Assembly (NCBI GenBank): GCA_965243165.1
Contig: OZ251535.1
Span: 1,674,001 to 1,738,000, forward strand
Origin: CATQHD01 sp965243165
GTDB lineage: Bacteria > Actinomycetota > Acidimicrobiia > Spongiisociales > Spongiisociaceae
Direction of reading: 5' to 3'
DNA: 64,000 nt
Position 1 is the stretch's first letter. Each line of letters begins with the position of its first letter. A model generated the notes under the pieces. The model worked only from the letters and a program-made list of their open reading frames with translations, had not been told where the DNA came from and ran no database searches. A program made the position numbers and the translations under genes. Positions 30,318 through 38,118 of the stretch are shown in pieces.

Positions 30318-30721
30318 GCGCGCTGGCGAACACCAATGGAGAACTGGCCCTGGAGTGGTTGGACCTGGCCCTCTGGCGTTATCGAACCGGCATCGAAGTC
30401 CTGAAGCAAAGGGGAAACACCAAGGAGGCGGTGCGGAACTTTGCTTCGGCGGCGGAGACGGCGCTCAAAGCCGTTTATGTAATGCATGAGAGTTATTATC
30501 CGAGGGTTCATGATATCGGGGAGCTCGTTCGGGGGTGCCCCGACCGGGGGGTGTTGGAGGCGGTCGAGGGTTATTCTGAGGGGTTCGTGCGGGATTTCTC
30601 CAAGAATTATCTGGCTCCCTATGTTTTGGTCAGGCCGGTGCCGTTGGACAGGGTGGAGGAGTGCCGAAAGTTCGCCCAGAAGATAGTCAAATGGGCCGAA
30701 GGAGTCGTCGAGGCCGATTGA
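30314..30721 (+). CDS. HEPN-domain protein, copy 2 (tandem duplicate)
   Basis: A 135-aa paralogue of the preceding gene, sharing SALANTNGE at the N-terminus and long identical stretches such as TKEAVRNFASAAETALKAVY and EGFVRDFSKNYLAPYVLVRP. DNA identity is very high over about 30425-30640 versus 29995-30215, indicating recent duplication. The N-terminal helix (LALEWLDLALWRYRTGIEVL) and C-terminus have diverged. ATGA overlap with copy 1. Confidence 0.8.
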   Translation: MSALANTNGELALEWLDLALWRYRTGIEVLKQRGNTKEAVRNFASAAETALKAVYVMHESYYPRVHDIGELVRGCPDRGVLEAVEGYSEGFVRDFSKNYLAPYVLVRPVPLDRVEECRKFAQKIVKWAEGVVEAD

Positions 30722-30758
30722 ATCAGGCCCAATCCACCCGCCAGGAATGGAGGAAACA

Positions 30759-31649
30759 ATGGAGCACATCGAGTTCACCAAACTGCAGATGACGAAAGAA
30801 CCCGGGCTGAGCGAGCGGTGGGTGCAGAACCTGCTGGCGGACAACCCGGCGTTGCTCGGCCTCGGCGATCTGGATGTAATAGAAACCGAGCGGCGGCAGC
30901 CTCACGCCGGTCGTCTCGACATGTTGCTCATCGACCGCGACAACCGAACCAGATACGAGGTAGAGCTGCAGTTAGGCTCTACAGACGAAACACACATCAT
31001 CCGAACCCTCGAATACTGGGACATCGAACGCCGCCGCTACCCCCAGTACGAACACATTGCCGTTATAGTGGCCGAAGATATCACCAGCCGCTTCTTCAAC
31101 GTGATCAGCCTGTTCAACGGCTTCATCCCGATCGCGGCCATCCAGATGACCGCACTTCGAGTCGACAACGACCAGGTGTCCCTCGTGTTCACCAAGGTCA
31201 TGGACCACACCATGCTCGGAACCGACGAGGAAGATGTAAGTCCTCCTGCGGACCGTGAATACTGGTTGTCCAGGACATCTCCCGAGATACTCGAACTGGT
31301 CGATAGACTGTTCTCCATAGTCAAAGAAGAAGACCCTGGTGTTTCGCTCAACTATACCAAGCACTACATCGGGCTCATCCAAAATGGAATGGCCAAGAAT
31401 TACATAAGCATAGAACCGCGTAAGCAACAAGTGAATCTGTTGGTCAGGCATCCTCGTTCGCAAGAGTTGTCTGACATGATCGAAGAAGCCAGCATCGACA
31501 CTTTGCGATACGACAAATGGTTCGGAAATTACCGGGCCATCATTCGCGAGGACGACATCGATGAACATCGCGGCCTGCTCGAGAAACTGATCGCCGTCGC
31601 GAGAGACCGCTACACGCAGCGATGGGGTTCTTCCTACAGAGGGGAGTGA
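30759..31649 (+). CDS. PD-(D/E)XK nuclease-like protein
   Basis: A 296-aa protein. The ATG at 30759 is preferred over one 12 bp upstream because GGAGG lies between them at proper spacing. Near residue 50 is AGRLDMLLIDRDNRTRYEVE followed by LQLG: a D...ExE-type core like that of restriction-like nucleases, with Gln in place of the usual Lys. The C-terminal half (from ~170) resembles the helical DUF5655-like tail of such proteins. The position after an MNT-HEPN cluster and before a Gabija-like pair supports a defence or mobile-element role. Base composition is lower in GC than the metabolic genes. Confidence 0.55.
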   Translation: MEHIEFTKLQMTKEPGLSERWVQNLLADNPALLGLGDLDVIETERRQPHAGRLDMLLIDRDNRTRYEVELQLGSTDETHIIRTLEYWDIERRRYPQYEHIAVIVAEDITSRFFNVISLFNGFIPIAAIQMTALRVDNDQVSLVFTKVMDHTMLGTDEEDVSPPADREYWLSRTSPEILELVDRLFSIVKEEDPGVSLNYTKHYIGLIQNGMAKNYISIEPRKQQVNLLVRHPRSQELSDMIEEASIDTLRYDKWFGNYRAIIREDDIDEHRGLLEKLIAVARDRYTQRWGSSYRGE

Positions 31650-31655
31650 TCCGGC

Positions 31656-32108
31656 TCAGGGGGCGCCCACTCCGGTGATGCGGGCGGGCAGGATGAAGAC
31701 CGCCGCCCGCCGCTCCGCCGCCATGACCCGGTCGTATTCCTCCCAGTCCTCATGGACTCCTCCAGCGGCGGTGAACACCTCCCGCAGCAGGCCGGGGATC
31801 CCGTTCGCAGGAAAATCCGGCGACGGATCGTCCGGCCCGATGATCGAGGTCTTCCCTTCGACCCCGACCCAGGCCCAGCCCGACCGGAAGACGACGGCGG
31901 CGTGCGGCGTGCGCCGCCAATGCCGCAGCTTCACCGCCCCTCCCCGCACCACGAGGGCGACTGCTTCCCCGCCTTCAACAGGATGGGCCATCACCCCGGC
32001 GTTGACCACCGAGGAGTGGACCGACCCGTCCGGCCGCCCGAACGAGACCACCGCCAACCCCCGGTCAGCCGCCGCAAACCGGCGCACATCCTCCATGGTG
32101 TGTTTCAT
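31656..32108 (-). CDS. PPOX-class flavin/F420-dependent oxidoreductase
   Basis: A 150-aa split-barrel protein of the pyridoxamine-5-phosphate oxidase superfamily. It begins DVRRFAAADRGLAVVSFGRPDGS (positions ~7-29), then SSVVNAGVMAHP, LRHWRRTPHAAVVFRSGWAW and a C-terminal RRAAVFILPARITGVG. Actinobacterial members commonly bind F420 or FMN. A partial decayed copy of the middle of this gene lies at about 36640-36730 in the same orientation, on the other side of the Gabija-like pair. Confidence 0.85.
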   Translation of the reverse strand: MKHTMEDVRRFAAADRGLAVVSFGRPDGSVHSSVVNAGVMAHPVEGGEAVALVVRGGAVKLRHWRRTPHAAVVFRSGWAWVGVEGKTSIIGPDDPSPDFPANGIPGLLREVFTAAGGVHEDWEEYDRVMAAERRAAVFILPARITGVGAP

Positions 32109-32201
32109 CGTTGTTCCTCACTTCCGCAGGGCGCCCACACTATCATCCCGCATGAGCTGATACGTCGATGTGTCACGGCGTCGGCGGCCGGAGGAGGCAA
32201 C

Positions 32202-33017
32202 ATGGTCGGTGCCCACCAGGATATTCTTCGCTACTCCTTGAGCGAGGCGGCCCGATTTCTCCGAGTCAATCCCTCGACCCTTCGATGGTGGCTGGAAGGA
32301 GGCAAGAGGGGCGGCAAGAGCTACCCGCCGGTGCTCAGGGAAGAATCGACCGGATCGTCCGATCTCACCTGGTACGAGTTCATCGAAGCCGGATGGCTGA
32401 GCGAATACCGCCGCCAAGTTCCCCTCCGGCGGCTTCGCCCTCTAGTTTCAGCACTGCGCAACGAGTTCCAGGTTCTGAACCCCCTGGCTACGATTCAGCC
32501 CTTCGTAGGGGCCGGACTCACCCTGGTCAGAAAGCTTCAAAGCCAGTTGGATATACCAGAGGAATTGTGGATCGTGGTAGGAAGCGGCCAATTGGTGCTC
32601 AGCAAAGAGTCCGACTCCTTCGTAAAACGTGTTGAGTTCCATAGACCCACAGGGGCGGCAGGACTTTATATCGTGATGCCTGCAACCGAGCCGGTCGTCT
32701 TGAATCCGCTAAAGTCATTTGGCATCCCTACCATCAAAGGAATTCGCGCCGAAACTCTGAGCGAACTGGCATTAGCCGGTGATCCCTATGACATGATAAT
32801 GGACATATATTCCGATTATGGAATTACTCAATCCGATATAGATACAGCAATTCAGTTTGAGCAAGAATATATGGGGCTAGCAACGTCCTGCACCGCCCTG
32901 ACACGATCAGTTTGTTGCCGCAACTTCAACATGCTTCAGGTAAGGGGAGGGTTCGGTGCGGCGAGGTCCGTAGCGGGTCACCCGCTCGAGCGATCTCGTC
33001 AACAGCAGGACGCGTGA
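32202..33017 (+). CDS. HTH-DUF433 antitoxin-like protein with aberrant C-terminus
   Basis: A 271-aa protein; GGAGGAGG precedes the ATG. Residues ~8-30 (YSLSEAARFLRVNPSTLRWW) form a MerR-like helix-turn-helix and the C-terminal part (FGIPTIKGIRAETLSELALA to YGITQSDIDTAIQFEQEY, about residues 170-227) is DUF433, found in VapB-type antitoxins usually paired with a PIN-like toxin. No toxin follows. The last ~37 residues read antisense into the 3' end of gajB and are Cys/Arg/Ser-rich, so the original end was probably lost at an insertion junction near 32907. Confidence 0.75.
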   Translation: MVGAHQDILRYSLSEAARFLRVNPSTLRWWLEGGKRGGKSYPPVLREESTGSSDLTWYEFIEAGWLSEYRRQVPLRRLRPLVSALRNEFQVLNPLATIQPFVGAGLTLVRKLQSQLDIPEELWIVVGSGQLVLSKESDSFVKRVEFHRPTGAAGLYIVMPATEPVVLNPLKSFGIPTIKGIRAETLSELALAGDPYDMIMDIYSDYGITQSDIDTAIQFEQEYMGLATSCTALTRSVCCRNFNMLQVRGGFGAARSVAGHPLERSRQQQDA

Positions 33018-34745
33018 GGACCGAGTGACTGCCACGTAGAAGGTGTTCAGCTCAGCTGTTCTGTCCGCCTCTGAAACTGCGCGAAAGTCAGGGAACTGTC
33101 CGTCGTTCATCCCGATGATAGCCACGGCCTTGAATTCCCGCCCCTGCGCCTTGTGCACGGTCAGCAACCGCACGCCCGGTCCCAGATCTCGACTGCGTTG
33201 GGACCGGTCCATGTGAAGGGCAAACCGGGTCCATGATCTGTCCGCCACCGGTGTCATGTTCGCGAATTGCTGCCAGGTTTCTGATATGAATGTTTGGTCG
33301 TCGTGCCATCCAGCGAGCAACGAATCCGGCGTACCGTTTTCAGGCAAATGGATATTATTCTTTACCGCCGATACCATGTCATACGGGGAGGCGGCGTCCA
33401 GCAATGGTATAAGGACATTGAGATGTTGTTCGTTTGGGTGGGTTTGGAGGGCTTGGATGATCTCACCGTCATCAGGGGAGTTGTTGTCCAGTCCTAAAGC
33501 TCGACGTAGACCCAACTCGGCCGCCATCTTGTAGGATGGACTCTTCCTCCTCATCAACAGTATCGAAATCCGGCCTAGACAGGTCGACATGAATTCTTTA
33601 TCGCTGTATACGAGCGCTACTTCAAGGCCTTTCTGCAGTAGGGCTGTGTTGGCATGGTACAACATTGATGAGCTCCGAGCCAGCACGGCAATCTCATCGG
33701 GCCGTACCTGACCGGTCTCGTCTGTCAATGCCTTTCTGGGCAATCCGTTACCCAACAAATCTTCTACCCAGTCGGCAATATAGTTACCTTCAGATCTTTC
33801 GCTAGGAAACTTATGGATCTCAATGTATCCGGGTGCCGGATATTCAAGGTACGAGCTATCAGAATTGGTTTCTTTTTCCAGGCTTTTTGCGACTTCTCGG
33901 GCCAGTAGAGATAGTCTCCTAGCTGATCTGAAATTCTGTTTCAGCACGAATTCTACGGCGTTGAATTCAGTGGCAAAGCGGTCCATCAGCGTGTTGTCTG
34001 CACCGGCGAACCGGATTATCGACTGTTTAGGATCGCCCAGCAACATGATCGGAATCCGCGGTCTGATGGTGCCAGCAGGCGGTCCTGCCAGAGCGACGAG
34101 CAGTCTGTATTGTTGCTCTGTCAGGTTTTGCGCTTCATCAACGATGACCAAACCGTATACTCTTTCGTATAAACTGGCGAAGGCTGGTTTTTGTAGCAAT
34201 TCATATCCCTTAGCGAGCATCTCGCCGAAGTCCACGGCACCGGCATTGTCTAAGGCATGCCGCCATAGCTCTAAGTTCTCGTGGTCTTCAACCTTTGCTC
34301 TTGCCAGATCCAGTTCCCAAATTAATTCCCGGTAATCGGTGTGTAGATTGGTGTCATTGTATCGTTCAAATAATTCGACTTGGTCTTCGGTTTTGGCGAG
34401 AACTTGAAAGTCCAAGGGCAACCCCACATGGGTTCCATGCTGCAGGAGCATCGAGTGGGTGATGCTATGTATCGTCTGGGCCGTTATCCTGAACGGCAGG
34501 TCGCCGATTCTATCTCGTAGACGGCGCTTGAGTTCGTCGGCCGCCCTAGTGGTGTAGGTGATCGCCATCACATGGGCATATCCATTACTGGGGTCGTTGA
34601 TAAAACGTTCCGCCCGCCTTGCCAGTATTTCAGTCTTGCCGGTGCCAGCGGCGGCTTTGACGAGCACCGCAGGTGCGTCGCAGGCCACAATGCATTGTTG
34701 CTCCGAGGTCAGGGAGAGCCTGTGGGTGGTGTCGATCACAACCAT
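32907..34745 (-). CDS. gajB: UvrD-like helicase, Gabija GajB-type
   Basis: A 612-aa superfamily 1 helicase. Walker A AAAGTGKTEIL is near residue 33, motif Ia ITYTTRAADELKRR, motif II IVDEAQNLTEQQ near 200, motif III GDPKQSIIRFAGAD near 240, motif V LTVHKAQGREFKAV near 540 and motif VI FYVAVTRSSR near 580. It follows an OLD-family nuclease gene by only 3 bp on the same strand, the GajA-GajB order of Gabija anti-phage systems. GajB senses DNA ends and consumes NTPs in the characterised system. It is longer than the Bacillus GajB I recall (~500 aa). Confidence 0.85.
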   Translation of the reverse strand: MVVIDTTHRLSLTSEQQCIVACDAPAVLVKAAAGTGKTEILARRAERFINDPSNGYAHVMAITYTTRAADELKRRLRDRIGDLPFRITAQTIHSITHSMLLQHGTHVGLPLDFQVLAKTEDQVELFERYNDTNLHTDYRELIWELDLARAKVEDHENLELWRHALDNAGAVDFGEMLAKGYELLQKPAFASLYERVYGLVIVDEAQNLTEQQYRLLVALAGPPAGTIRPRIPIMLLGDPKQSIIRFAGADNTLMDRFATEFNAVEFVLKQNFRSARRLSLLAREVAKSLEKETNSDSSYLEYPAPGYIEIHKFPSERSEGNYIADWVEDLLGNGLPRKALTDETGQVRPDEIAVLARSSSMLYHANTALLQKGLEVALVYSDKEFMSTCLGRISILLMRRKSPSYKMAAELGLRRALGLDNNSPDDGEIIQALQTHPNEQHLNVLIPLLDAASPYDMVSAVKNNIHLPENGTPDSLLAGWHDDQTFISETWQQFANMTPVADRSWTRFALHMDRSQRSRDLGPGVRLLTVHKAQGREFKAVAIIGMNDGQFPDFRAVSEADRTAELNTFYVAVTRSSRVLLLTRSLERVTRYGPRRTEPSPYLKHVEVAATN

Positions 34746-34748
34746 CAG

Positions 34749-36572
34749 TCAGGCCACCTCACCTTCACTCTTGAGAAGGCTGCCCAGCTTTTCAACCAGC
34801 TCTCTCAAGGGGGCTGGCCACTGGTGTTTCGTTTCTCTATACGGATAGGTCTCTACGAATTCTTGGGCCAGAAGGGATCCTATGCTTCCTTTGCAGCCCT
34901 TCATTGTCAACATTATTTCCTTTTTATTCTGCTTATGTGCCGACGGGTCGAATTGATAGTATGTCCTTTGGCATAGTTCAAGATCGAATTCAACCATCAT
35001 CCGCTCTATGGCATCACCCTTTTCTGGACTACCTGACCAGATAACCTGATCACAGGCTAACTTTTTATCATCTATGAGTTTTTTAACGCTCTCCTTCCCC
35101 GCGTCGTCGCTGTCCGCCAGAACCAGGAGAGGGACCTCGACGTGTTGGCTGAACTTGATGACCGGATCAATGAGGTCCGGGATCATCCCACCGGAGTTTA
35201 TGACCGAGATACCGTGCGCCAGTGGACCCAAGGCGTCGCGTAAGACCGGAGGCAAGAAGGCCCGTTCAGTGGCACCGTCGCCGATAATTATTGCCCTTGC
35301 GAACAGCAGATCTCCAAAGGGCCGCTCCACCTTTCGCTTGAGCTTCTCCATCTCCGATACGTAGAAGCCCCGCTGTTTAGTGCGGGGAGTTTCGCTATCT
35401 TCTTCCTCCGCAGGACCGAAATCGATAACGGTGTGATCACCCGTGGATGTTGCACGAACGAGCCGTATGGCTTTCGGATCAATGCCCGAAGCCAGTTGCG
35501 GCGAATGCGTGGTGGCTATAACTTGATGTCCCTGGTTTTCCAGCAGGCTCGGTAGCTCGAAGATGGCATGGGGGTGAAGATGCGCTTCGGGTTCTTCGAC
35601 AAGGATGATAGTGTGCGGGCGCAGATCAGGTCCATCGCTCCCCAGCCGCAGACGGTAGAACAGATCCTGCACTTGCAGGGAGGCTAGGCTGCGAACCCCC
35701 GAACCTTGCAGTCTCGCGGCCAAATGCTCTTGGCCTGCGCCGAAGCTCACCCCGATTGTTCGGGCAAGTTCTTCTAGACTGTTGGGTATGGCGTTGACCT
35801 GCACCTTCCCCAGGCTGTCCAGATATCTATCCAGGGTTTCGAGGGCAGTACGAAGTTCTTTGAGCGTTTCACTTCCCTCAACGATATCATTCCCCAATGC
35901 GGTGAGCCTGCTTTCAAGCTCTTCCCGACCCTCTTCTACGTTCAGATCATTCATGATCTTGCGCAACGAGCTCCCGGGGGTTCGGAGTTCTTTGTCCAGG
36001 TCGCGTTGTGTGTCTACCAACTCAGCCACGAAGAAGCTTCGTTGTTCTCTGCTGAGGTGGACGGAGGATTCCGCCGCGTTCAATTCTCCGCTGTGTTCTG
36101 AATAGTTCATGATATTAGCTTGGCTGCGTGCGCCGGTGCCTTCGCTGGCCCTCGCGATGGTTGTCCGCCATGCCAGGCGTTCACGCATCGGCTGCTCAGA
36201 GATTACAGAAACCGTAGGACCGAAGAGTTGGGACAATGACCTGCTGAACTTCTCCTCTTCAACCGCTGTTCCTTTTGAGGAAGATGGCGTATCCTCCTCT
36301 ATCGGAGAAGTCGAGGGCAATGGTGCGACGACCACATCGATCTCGGCTTCGGAGTCCATTCCCACCGTCAGGTCATCGCGATCCGCCCGAGTTCCGCCCA
36401 TGGCTACATGCAGGGCGCGCAGAATGCGCGACTTGCCGGCGTTGTTGCGGCCCACGAGCAGGGTGAGGCCCGGCTGCAGGCGCAGGTCGAGTTCCCGGAT
36501 CCCTCTGAAGTCCCGGATCATGAGCCGCTCTACGAATACGGCGGCTTTCTGGATATCTCCTGCGTTTGCCAT
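34749..36572 (-). CDS. gajA: OLD-family ATPase-TOPRIM nuclease, Gabija GajA-type
   Basis: A 607-aa protein. The ABC-like ATPase half has Walker A GRNNAGKS at residues 41-48, a long helical insertion (~150-300), Walker B IILVEEPEAHLHP near 322 and the H-loop ATTHSPQLASG near 350. A TOPRIM domain follows: IIIGDGATERAFLPP near 428 and LLVLADSDDAGKES near 482. The family usually has Glu in the first TOPRIM motif (EGxTE); here it is Asp (GDGATE). In Gabija, GajA nicks foreign DNA when nucleotide levels fall. The region is visibly AT-richer than its surroundings, consistent with transfer. Confidence 0.85.
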   Translation of the reverse strand: MANAGDIQKAAVFVERLMIRDFRGIRELDLRLQPGLTLLVGRNNAGKSRILRALHVAMGGTRADRDDLTVGMDSEAEIDVVVAPLPSTSPIEEDTPSSSKGTAVEEEKFSRSLSQLFGPTVSVISEQPMRERLAWRTTIARASEGTGARSQANIMNYSEHSGELNAAESSVHLSREQRSFFVAELVDTQRDLDKELRTPGSSLRKIMNDLNVEEGREELESRLTALGNDIVEGSETLKELRTALETLDRYLDSLGKVQVNAIPNSLEELARTIGVSFGAGQEHLAARLQGSGVRSLASLQVQDLFYRLRLGSDGPDLRPHTIILVEEPEAHLHPHAIFELPSLLENQGHQVIATTHSPQLASGIDPKAIRLVRATSTGDHTVIDFGPAEEEDSETPRTKQRGFYVSEMEKLKRKVERPFGDLLFARAIIIGDGATERAFLPPVLRDALGPLAHGISVINSGGMIPDLIDPVIKFSQHVEVPLLVLADSDDAGKESVKKLIDDKKLACDQVIWSGSPEKGDAIERMMVEFDLELCQRTYYQFDPSAHKQNKKEIMLTMKGCKGSIGSLLAQEFVETYPYRETKHQWPAPLRELVEKLGSLLKSEGEVA

Positions 36573-36639
36573 TGTTCCAAGTCTATCGAATGGGTTAGTC
36601 TAGCGTAGCGGTTATCCGGTCTGCCGGTTTGGAGTCCGC

Positions 36640-36735
36640 CCCTTTCGCCGACCGCGAGGGCAACTGCCTTTCCGCCGTCTACAGGGTGGGTGGGACATCA
36701 CCCCGGAGTTGACCGCCGAGTTGAGCCCCCCCGAT
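36640..36735 (-). pseudogene. Remnant of a PPOX gene, right edge of the defence island
   Basis: The minus strand reads NSAVNSGVMSHP and, after a frameshift, GGKAVALAV, matching SSVVNAGVMAHP and GGEAVALVV of the intact PPOX gene at 31656-32108. On the plus strand about 80-100 bp align with positions 31940-32030 with scattered changes and small indels. Both copies have the same orientation, so they form an imperfect direct repeat around the DUF433-gajB-gajA segment. Confidence 0.65.
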
Positions 36736-36738
36736 GGG

Positions 36739-38100
36739 TCAGGAGGTCTGGGCGGCGGCTCTGCGGGCGGCTATGTGGATCAGATCCCAGACGCCTGAGA
36801 AGGGAGGGGCGTAGGCGAGGTCGGCCCAGGCCAGTTCATGGGCGGTCATGCCGTTCCAGACGGCGGCGGCGAACACGTCGATCCGTTTGCCTGCGCCCGG
36901 CCCGCCCACTATCTGGGCGCCGAGCAGCCGGCCGCCGTTCCGCTCGGCCGTTGCCCGGATGGTCATGGGCGAGGCAGACGGCCAGTACCCGGCGGCGGTG
37001 GTTCCCCGGGCATCTCCGGTCACCGCGTCGAACCCCGCCGCCGCGGCGTCGGCGGGGCGCAGTCCGGTGGAGGCGATCTCCAGATCGCACACCTTGGTGA
37101 TGGCGGTGCCCAGCACGCCGGGGAAGCGGGCGTCCCCGCCGCCGATGCCGATGCCCGCCACCCGGCCCGCCTTGTTGGCGATAGTCCCCAGGTGGAAGTT
37201 GACCGGACGCCCGGTCAGCCGGTGCCTGGCCTCGGCGCAGTCGCCGCCTGCCCACACCCCGTCGGCGTCGGTCCGCTGGCGGTCGTCCACCGCGACGGCG
37301 CCGGTCGGCCCCAGCCCGATCCCGGCTCGGGCGGCGAGGCTCGATTCGGGCCGGAACCCCAGGCCGAGCACCACGACCTCGGCCGGATGGGTCTCGCCCT
37401 CGCACCCCACGCTCTCCACCCGCTCGACGCCGTTGATGCAGCGAACCCTGGTCCCGGCAACGACCCGGATGCCCATCCCCTCCATCGCCTCCACCACCTG
37501 CGCCCCCAGGTCGGGGTCGAGGGTGCGGTCGAGCACCGCCTGCCCGGAGGTCAGGACAGTCACCTTCCAGCCCCGGCTGTGGAAGGCCTCGGCCGCCTCC
37601 AGCCCCACATACCCTCCGCCCACCACCACCGCATTGCCGGGGCCGCGGTCAGCGGCCTCCTTCAGCACGGCGGCGTCATCCAAGGTGTGGAGGCCGTATA
37701 CACCGGGCAGGCGGGCGCCCTCTATGGCGGGGCGGATCGGCCGGGCACCGGTTCCGATCATCAGCAGGTCGAAATCCAGCTCCGTCCGTTCCCCGGAATC
37801 GAGGTCGGTGACGGCCGCCCGCCGCCGGTCGAGGTCGATGGATTCGGCCTCGCAGCGGATGCGCACCTCGATGTCCATCCGGGCGAACTGCTCGGGGGTG
37901 CGGGCCACCAGGCGCTCCAGCGGCTCGACGTAACCGGCTATGTAATAGGGCTCTCCGCAGGCCGAATAGCTGACCCAGCCGGAGCGCTCCACGGCGATGA
38001 TCTCCAAGTCGTCCGCCGGGCGGCGGCGGCGCGCCTGGCTGGCCGCCGACATCCCCGCCGCGTCCCCGCCGATGACCAAGAGCCGTTCAGTCAGGGACAA
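36739..38100 (-). CDS. FAD-dependent pyridine nucleotide-disulfide oxidoreductase (CoA-disulfide reductase-like)
   Basis: A 453-aa flavoenzyme. FAD site VIGGDAAGMSAASQARR at the N-terminus; redox Cys in SYSACGEPYYIAGY (about residue 48), the single-Cys motif of CoA-disulfide reductases and NADH oxidases; NAD(P) site VVVGGGYVGLEAAEAF (about 155); second FAD motif GVWAGGDCAEAR (about 285); and a dimerisation domain from ~330. Likely reduces CoA disulfide, a persulfide or oxygen, in the cytoplasm. The C-terminal domain has PPFSGVWDLIHIAARRA. No rhodanese fusion is present. Confidence 0.9.
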   Translation of the reverse strand: MSLTERLLVIGGDAAGMSAASQARRRRPADDLEIIAVERSGWVSYSACGEPYYIAGYVEPLERLVARTPEQFARMDIEVRIRCEAESIDLDRRRAAVTDLDSGERTELDFDLLMIGTGARPIRPAIEGARLPGVYGLHTLDDAAVLKEAADRGPGNAVVVGGGYVGLEAAEAFHSRGWKVTVLTSGQAVLDRTLDPDLGAQVVEAMEGMGIRVVAGTRVRCINGVERVESVGCEGETHPAEVVVLGLGFRPESSLAARAGIGLGPTGAVAVDDRQRTDADGVWAGGDCAEARHRLTGRPVNFHLGTIANKAGRVAGIGIGGGDARFPGVLGTAITKVCDLEIASTGLRPADAAAAGFDAVTGDARGTTAAGYWPSASPMTIRATAERNGGRLLGAQIVGGPGAGKRIDVFAAAVWNGMTAHELAWADLAYAPPFSGVWDLIHIAARRAAAQTS

Positions 38101-38118
38101 CCTCTCCGAATATCACAA

